Below, piece after piece: positions 6,045-9,203 of a stretch of 9,203 nt of DNA; position 1 is the stretch's first letter, and each line of letters opens with the position of its first letter. Under the pieces are notes generated by a model that saw only the letters and a program-made list of their open reading frames with translations, did no database searches and was not told the origin of the DNA. The stretch comes from Fusobacterium sp. (GTDB taxonomy: Bacteria; Fusobacteriota; Fusobacteriia; Fusobacteriales; Fusobacteriaceae). A program made the translations under genes and the position numbers. The stretch is from the NCBI GenBank assembly GCA_020024855.1, contig JAHHTB010000072.1:1-9203 (forward strand), given 5' to 3'.

Positions 6045-6073
6045 ATTTTATCATTTTAAACTAAAAATTACAA
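6045..6073 (-). promoter_or_regulatory. Promoter of the NSS symporter gene
   Basis: On the minus strand TTGTAA (6073-6068), a 17-nt spacer and TAAAAT (6050-6045) preceded by TGA form an extended -10 promoter. Transcription would begin near 6038. A second TATACT closer to the gene (6020-6015) would leave almost no leader and is less likely. Confidence 0.6.
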
Positions 6074-6135
6074 TAATTTTATATAAAATTTTTTATTTGC
6101 TACCAACAATTTTTTTATAATTAATATAAAAAGTA

Positions 6136-6162
6136 TCAATAGAAATCGAAATCTTCTATTGA
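6136..6162. repeat. Inverted repeat at the -35 of the DAACS symporter promoter
   Basis: Arms TCAATAGAA (6136-6144) and TTCTATTGA (6154-6162) are perfect over 9 bp with a 9-nt spacer. The right arm runs into the TTGACG -35 box at 6159-6164. A two-fold symmetric site of this size in this place is typical of a dimeric repressor or activator site. The regulator is not encoded nearby. Confidence 0.6.
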
Positions 6163-6187
6163 CGAAATTAATTGATTATGCTAAAAT
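6159..6187 (+). promoter_or_regulatory. Extended -10 promoter of the DAACS symporter gene
   Basis: TTGACG (6159-6164), exactly 17 nt, then TAAAAT (6182-6187) with TG at 6179-6180. The start site would be near 6194, leaving an AU-rich leader of about 84 nt with no convincing terminator or known riboswitch. Confidence 0.75.
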
Positions 6188-6277
6188 TCAATGGATTAAT
6201 ATATTCGTGTATACTTATGTATTCTTGAATAATTTTAATTCATTAACAATAAATTTATAATATATTAGGGGGTAGAA

Positions 6278-7531
6278 ATGAAAAATTTGAAATTAATTCA
6301 CAAAGTTTTCATTGGTTTAGTTTCAGGTATCATTATAGGAGCTTTATTATATCCTATGAAAGAGAATCCATTTGTTAGCAAATATATAATAGGATTTTTA
6401 TTTGAATTTCTTGGACAAGGATTTTTAAGACTTGTAAAAATGATAATTGTTCCTCTTGTTTTTGCTTCATTGGTTACTGGAACTGCAGCAATGAATGATG
6501 TAAAAAAACTTGGAAGAATAGGAATAAAAACTCTTTTATTCTTTATGACTACTACAGCACTTGGAATTATAGCTGCAATAGTTGGAGCTAATATTTTAAA
6601 ACCTGGGGTGGGAGTTGCTCTTGAAAATGTACAACAATCTCAATTTGTTGCAAAAGAAGCTGACTCATTTGTAAAAGTTCTTCTTAATATTATTCCTACA
6701 AATCCATTTGAGGCTCTTGTTAAAGGAGAAATGCTTCAAGTTATCTTCTTTGCTATAATGACTGGAGTTGTTATCACTCTTCTTGGAGATAAAGCAAAAA
6801 AACTTCAAGGACTTTTTGAAGAGGCAAATGGATTAATGCTTAGAATGGTAAGTATTATAATGGAACTTGCTCCACTTGGAATATTTGGTTTAATTGGTAA
6901 AACATTTATAACTCTTGGTTGGGCAGCAATGAAACCTCTTGCTTCATTTATAATTGTTACATATATTTTACTTTTATTCCATGGACTTGTGGTATATCAA
7001 ATTCTTCTTCGTATCTATGCAAAAGAAAGTCCTGTTGCATTTTTGAAGAAAGTACTTGCACCAATGACTTTAGCATTCTCTACTTCAAGTAGTGCTGCTT
7101 GTATTCCTCTTTCTTTAAAAACTCTTAAAGAAGAATTTAATGTTGAAGATAAAATTTCTTCATTTACTATCCCTTTAGGAACAACTATAAATATGGACGG
7201 AACAGCAATAATGCAAGGTGTTGCTACTGTATTCATTGCTCAATTATATAATATTCATCTTACAACTAACGATTACTTCATGGTAGTACTTACAGCAGTT
7301 CTTGCTTCAATAGGTACAGCTGGAGTTCCTGGTGTTGGAACAATTATGCTTTCAATGGTTCTTGCTCAAGTAGGACTTCCTCTTGAGGGAATTGGATTGA
7401 TTCTTGCTGTTGATAGAATTGTTGATATGGGTAGAACTACTGTAAATGTTATTGGTAACCTTGTTTGTTCTGTTGTTATAGATAGAATTGAAAAAAGAGC
7501 TGAAGAGAGAGAAACAAAAAAAGCATTATAA
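6278..7531 (+). CDS. Dicarboxylate/amino acid:cation symporter (DAACS), probably glutamate/aspartate
   Basis: This elevator-type transporter (GltPh/GltP family) imports acidic amino acids or dicarboxylates with Na+ or H+. The 417 residues match the usual length of about 420. Hairpin 1 has the serine-rich tip STSSSAACIP at 268-277; helix 7 has NMDGT at 305-309; hairpin 2 has IGTAGVPGVG at 345-354; helix 8 has DRIVDMGRTTVN at 379-390. Asp383 and Arg386 correspond to Asp394 and Arg397 of GltPh. Because the arginine that binds the side-chain carboxylate is present, an acidic substrate is more likely than Ser/Thr or neutral amino acids. The ATG has AGGGGG at 6267-6272, 5 nt upstream. It stands alone behind its own promoter, divergent from the NSS gene. 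Uptake of glutamate would suit an amino acid fermenter; Glu versus dicarboxylate cannot be separated here. Confidence 0.93.
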   Translation: MKNLKLIHKVFIGLVSGIIIGALLYPMKENPFVSKYIIGFLFEFLGQGFLRLVKMIIVPLVFASLVTGTAAMNDVKKLGRIGIKTLLFFMTTTALGIIAAIVGANILKPGVGVALENVQQSQFVAKEADSFVKVLLNIIPTNPFEALVKGEMLQVIFFAIMTGVVITLLGDKAKKLQGLFEEANGLMLRMVSIIMELAPLGIFGLIGKTFITLGWAAMKPLASFIIVTYILLLFHGLVVYQILLRIYAKESPVAFLKKVLAPMTLAFSTSSSAACIPLSLKTLKEEFNVEDKISSFTIPLGTTINMDGTAIMQGVATVFIAQLYNIHLTTNDYFMVVLTAVLASIGTAGVPGVGTIMLSMVLAQVGLPLEGIGLILAVDRIVDMGRTTVNVIGNLVCSVVIDRIEKRAEERETKKAL

Positions 7532-7553
7532 TTATCAATTTATAATTTGATAA
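7532..7553. repeat. AT inverted repeat just after the DAACS stop codon
   Basis: TTATCAA (7532-7538) and TTGATAA (7547-7553) form a weak stem of 7 bp with an AU-rich loop. There is no following T-tract, so termination here would be poor. The right arm contains the -35 of the next promoter (TTGATA), so an operator role is possible. Confidence 0.35.
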
Positions 7554-7575
7554 ATGGCTTTAAATATGTTATACT
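7547..7575 (+). promoter_or_regulatory. Promoter of the riboswitch-antiporter unit
   Basis: TTGATA (7547-7552), a 17-nt spacer and TATACT (7570-7575), with TG at 7567-7568 giving an extended -10. The predicted start near 7582 lies about 10 nt before the riboswitch aptamer. Confidence 0.8.
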
Positions 7576-7590
7576 AGTTAAGTAAATAAC

Positions 7591-7664
7591 ATTTGGAGAT
7601 GAAGCTCTCCATGAAATTTTAAAAATTTCAAAATGCTTTTAATAAAAAAGATGATAGCTTCTGC
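7591..7664 (+). ncRNA. Fluoride (crcB motif) riboswitch aptamer
   Basis: The order of elements matches the crcB motif. Hairpin 1 is UGGAG/CUCCA (7594-7598 with 7607-7611), with loop AUGAAGCU giving the conserved GGNGAUG start. Loop bases GAAGCU (7601-7606) pair with AGCUUC (7656-7661) as the motif's pseudoknot. An AAAUGC segment leads into a stem CUUUU/AAAAG (7636-7640 with 7646-7650), followed by GAUGAUAGCUUCUGC, which resembles the conserved UGAUGrC-CUCUrC end of known examples. An extra hairpin (7613-7619 with 7623-7629) is inserted between hairpin 1 and the A-rich segment; I read it as a lineage-specific insertion. The 3' pseudoknot strand is also the 5' foot of the terminator at 7656-7691, so ligand binding should prevent termination, an ON switch as described for the Bacillus cereus crcB leader. 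Confidence 0.85.
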
Positions 7665-7699
7665 AGATATACTTTTATATTTGCAGAGGCTTATTTTTT
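7656..7699 (+). terminator. Riboswitch expression-platform terminator
   Basis: Arms 7656-7671 and 7676-7691 pair over 16 bp with two G-U wobbles around CUUU, followed by UUAUUUUUU. Bases 7656-7661 are shared with the fluoride pseudoknot, so the two structures are mutually exclusive. The hairpin ends about 15 nt before the antiporter ribosome binding site. It also terminates read-through from the symporter upstream. Confidence 0.92.
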
Positions 7700-7720
7700 A
7701 ATTTACGGGAGGATTTACTT

Positions 7721-8935
7721 ATGCTTTTTAGTTTTGCTATTTTTATTGTTGTTGCTATGGTTCTTGCAAAAGGATTTGAAAAACTTCATATGCCATCACT
7801 TCTTGGTATGCTTTTTACAGGAATATTATTAGGTTCTTATTCTAAAGATTATTTTGTAAATGAAAAAGGACTTACATTTTTAAGTAGCTTTTTCATTTCT
7901 GATAAAATTCTTGATGTATCTAGTGATTTAAGAACTTTTGGACTTATTATAATCCTTATTAGAGCTGGTCTTGGTATTGATAAAGAGATTTTAAAAAAGA
8001 TTGGAAAAGTTGCTATTAAAATGGCTTCACTACCATGTCTTTTTGAGGGATTTACGGTTATGTTTGCCACTCATTTAATTCTTGGTTACTCTTTACCTAT
8101 TTCTGGTTGTCTTGGATTTATTCTTGCAGCTGTTTCTCCTGCTGTTGTTGTTCCAGAAATGCTTGCTTTAAAAGATAGAGGACTTGGAAAAGAAAAAGAA
8201 ATTCCAACAATAATTTTAGCTGGAGCTTCCATTGATGATGTATTTGCTATAACTCTTTTTACAGCTTTTTTAGGAATGGCTATAGGAAATGAAGTAAATA
8301 TATTCAATGAAATTTTAAAAATACCTACAAGTATTATATCAGGTCTTACTCTTGGAATTATTGTAGGATATCTTCTTTATCTTTTATTTAAACATTTTCA
8401 TATTAGAGATACAAGAAAAGCTCTTATCTTTTTAACAACTGCTATCATGTTTCATCATATTGAAGAAATGAAACTATTTCCTATTGCAAGTCTTCTAGGA
8501 ATTATGAGTATGGGATTTGTAATTCTTACTAAAGATAATGGTCTTGCAAAACGTATATCTTTAAAATTTAATAAAATTTGGGTATTTGGTGAAATATTAC
8601 TTTTTGTTCTTATTGGGGCTGCTGTAAATATTCGTGTTATATTTGAATCTGGACATATAGGTGTAATTATAGTCTTAATTGGTCTTATTGGTAGACTTGT
8701 TGGAGTAACTTTAGCACTTTATAAATCAAATTTAAATACAAAAGAAAAACTTTTCTGTGGAATTTCATATATTCCAAAAGCAACTGTTCAAGCTGCAACA
8801 GCTGGTATTCCATTAGCTATGGGAATTCCTCATGGTGATACTATTTTAGCTATTGGAGTTCTTGCTATTATAATCACTGTTCCTATTGGAATTACAGGTA
8901 TAAGGCTTGGAAGAGATTCTTTACTAGAAAAATAA
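7721..8935 (+). CDS. CPA-family cation:proton antiporter homologue under fluoride riboswitch control
   Basis: This membrane antiporter (Na_H_Exchanger fold, PF00999) has 404 residues and about twelve or thirteen hydrophobic segments. The unwound helix 4 region reads SPAVVVPEM (139-147), and the core helix 5 region has GASIDDVFAI (168-177) with the Asp172-Asp173 pair typical of CPA2 proteins such as NapA. A conserved arginine in IGRLVG (323-328) matches the basic residue of that fold's transport domain, and KATVQAATAGIPL (353-365) is a family block. The ATG has GGGAGG at 7707-7712, 8 nt upstream. Under a fluoride riboswitch the likely job is fluoride resistance, either by exporting fluoride against H+ or by restoring Na+/pH balance. 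Family homology alone would say Na+/H+ exchange; the leader decides the physiological setting, not the ion. No crcB (Fluc) or CLC-F gene is in the window. Confidence 0.9.
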   Translation: MLFSFAIFIVVAMVLAKGFEKLHMPSLLGMLFTGILLGSYSKDYFVNEKGLTFLSSFFISDKILDVSSDLRTFGLIIILIRAGLGIDKEILKKIGKVAIKMASLPCLFEGFTVMFATHLILGYSLPISGCLGFILAAVSPAVVVPEMLALKDRGLGKEKEIPTIILAGASIDDVFAITLFTAFLGMAIGNEVNIFNEILKIPTSIISGLTLGIIVGYLLYLLFKHFHIRDTRKALIFLTTAIMFHHIEEMKLFPIASLLGIMSMGFVILTKDNGLAKRISLKFNKIWVFGEILLFVLIGAAVNIRVIFESGHIGVIIVLIGLIGRLVGVTLALYKSNLNTKEKLFCGISYIPKATVQAATAGIPLAMGIPHGDTILAIGVLAIIITVPIGITGIRLGRDSLLEK

Positions 8936-8970
8936 AATTTTAAAACAAAATAAAAAGTTTAAAAATATAT

Positions 8971-8999
8971 TTGACAATCAAAGTATTTTATGATATTAT
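8971..8999 (+). promoter_or_regulatory. Strong promoter of a small transcription unit
   Basis: Consensus TTGACA (8971-8976), 17 nt, TATTAT (8994-8999) with TG at 8991-8992. It is one of the two best -35 matches in the window; the other is the parAB promoter. Transcription would begin near 9006. It lies about 35 nt after the antiporter stop, and no terminator separates them. Confidence 0.8.
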
Positions 9000-9005
9000 T
9001 AAGTC

Positions 9006-9124
9006 AAGATTAATTTCTATTTCAAGGTTAATGGTGATGACAACCTTGAATTCCTACCCTAAACTTTAAAAAATAACAGAAAAAGCCGACTTTCTTAAAT
9101 GAAAAGGACGGCTTTTTCTGTTTT
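9006..9124 (+). ncRNA. Putative small RNA or leader RNA, unassigned
   Basis: This region of about 120 nt is bounded by a near-consensus promoter and a very strong terminator. A 9-bp perfect hairpin lies at 9021-9029 and 9042-9050 with the 12-nt loop AAUGGUGAUGAC; a single-stranded pyrimidine-rich piece (UUCCUACCCU) and an A-rich linker follow before the terminator. I compared it by eye with TPP, FMN, SAM, lysine, glycine, purine, preQ1-I, c-di-GMP-I, guanidine-III and T-box features and found no match. A 12-codon ORF (ATG at 9031, TAA at 9067-9069) runs through it, with a Shine-Dalgarno-like AAGG inside the hairpin. Because another promoter follows the terminator, an independent small RNA is slightly favoured over a leader. 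Confidence 0.55.
9075..9124 (+). terminator. Strong intrinsic terminator
   Basis: Arms 9075-9088 and 9109-9122 are perfectly complementary over 14 bp (core AAAAAGCCG/CGGCTTTTT), with further partial pairing inside and a TTTT tract. It ends the small transcript from the 8971 promoter and any read-through from the antiporter gene. Confidence 0.92.
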
Positions 9125-9128
9125 AACT

Positions 9129-9158
9129 TTGACTTTTTTATAATGTTATTGTTATAAT
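9129..9158 (+). promoter_or_regulatory. Promoter for the gene beyond the window
   Basis: TTGACT (9129-9134), an 18-nt spacer and a perfect TATAAT (9153-9158). Transcription would begin near 9165, just ahead of the possible start codons at the window end. Its presence after the terminator argues that the downstream gene does not depend on the small transcript. Confidence 0.7.
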
Positions 9159-9188
9159 AAATTAAGAATTATTTAAAAATAAAAGGTA

Positions 9189-9203
9189 GTGATTAATGTG
9201 ACT
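9189..9203 (+). CDS. Possible first codons of a downstream gene
   Basis: After AAAAGG (9181-9186) two in-frame GTG codons occur (9189 and 9198) and the frame is open to the window edge. The only ATG here (9196) meets a stop codon at once. With five codons visible, neither product nor start can be fixed; the promoter at 9129-9158 is the main support. Confidence 0.25.

Noticed and set aside
7591..7700. Sodium (DUF1646) or manganese (yybP-ykoY) riboswitch in the antiporter leader
   Set aside because: I considered these because the gene is an antiporter, but the GGAGAUG hairpin, the GAAGCU/AGCUUC pseudoknot and the GAUGAUAGCUUCUGC end fit the fluoride motif much better.
1..9203. CRISPR array, tRNA, rRNA, or complete insertion sequence
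   Set aside because: No regularly spaced direct repeats, cloverleaf sequences with CCA-type ends, rRNA signatures, or transposase with terminal inverted repeats were seen on either strand.

Overview
The window comes from a very AT-rich bacterium with dense coding, AGGAGG-type ribosome binding sites and sigma-70-like TTGACA/TATAAT promoters. The genus is an inference: an 11-helix NSS symporter of 437 residues (the layout of the tyrosine transporter Tyt1 of Fusobacterium nucleatum), an acidic amino acid symporter and the codon use suggest a Fusobacterium-like amino acid fermenter. A low-GC clostridium cannot be excluded from the sequence alone.

Left part (1-3225): a plasmid-style maintenance module. 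parA and parB overlap and are read leftward, ending in an intrinsic terminator, with an AT-rich non-coding stretch beyond that holds one perfect DnaA box and several inverted repeats. Divergent from parA is a small serine recombinase. Between the two lies a 38-nt near-continuous palindrome (17-bp arms). Its 9-bp core AGTGTGTAA occurs a third time inside the -35/-10 spacer of the parA promoter, so this is a good candidate operator or centromere. ParA is unusual in carrying what looks like a ribbon-helix-helix DNA-binding domain fused to its N-terminus.

Middle (3252-5996): chromosome-like transport and envelope genes. These are a TauE/SafE-family permease that may be co-transcribed with the recombinase, then, convergent with it across a bidirectional terminator, a secreted RlpA-like double-psi beta-barrel protein, and an NSS family sodium symporter that starts with TTG.

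Right part (5997-9203): a DAACS-family glutamate/aspartate-type symporter with a well-formed promoter and an inverted repeat on its -35 box; then a CPA-family cation:proton antiporter homologue whose leader matches a fluoride (crcB) riboswitch, with a pseudoknot that competes with an intrinsic terminator. The antiporter is therefore probably part of a fluoride-resistance response. Beyond it is an isolated transcription unit of about 120 nt (strong promoter, hairpin, strong terminator, no long ORF), either a small RNA or a leader, followed by another promoter and what may be the first codons of the next gene.

I see no CRISPR array, rRNA, tRNA or complete insertion sequence. The strongest findings are the riboswitch-antiporter pair, the RHH-ParA fusion with its palindromic control region, and the unassigned small transcript.
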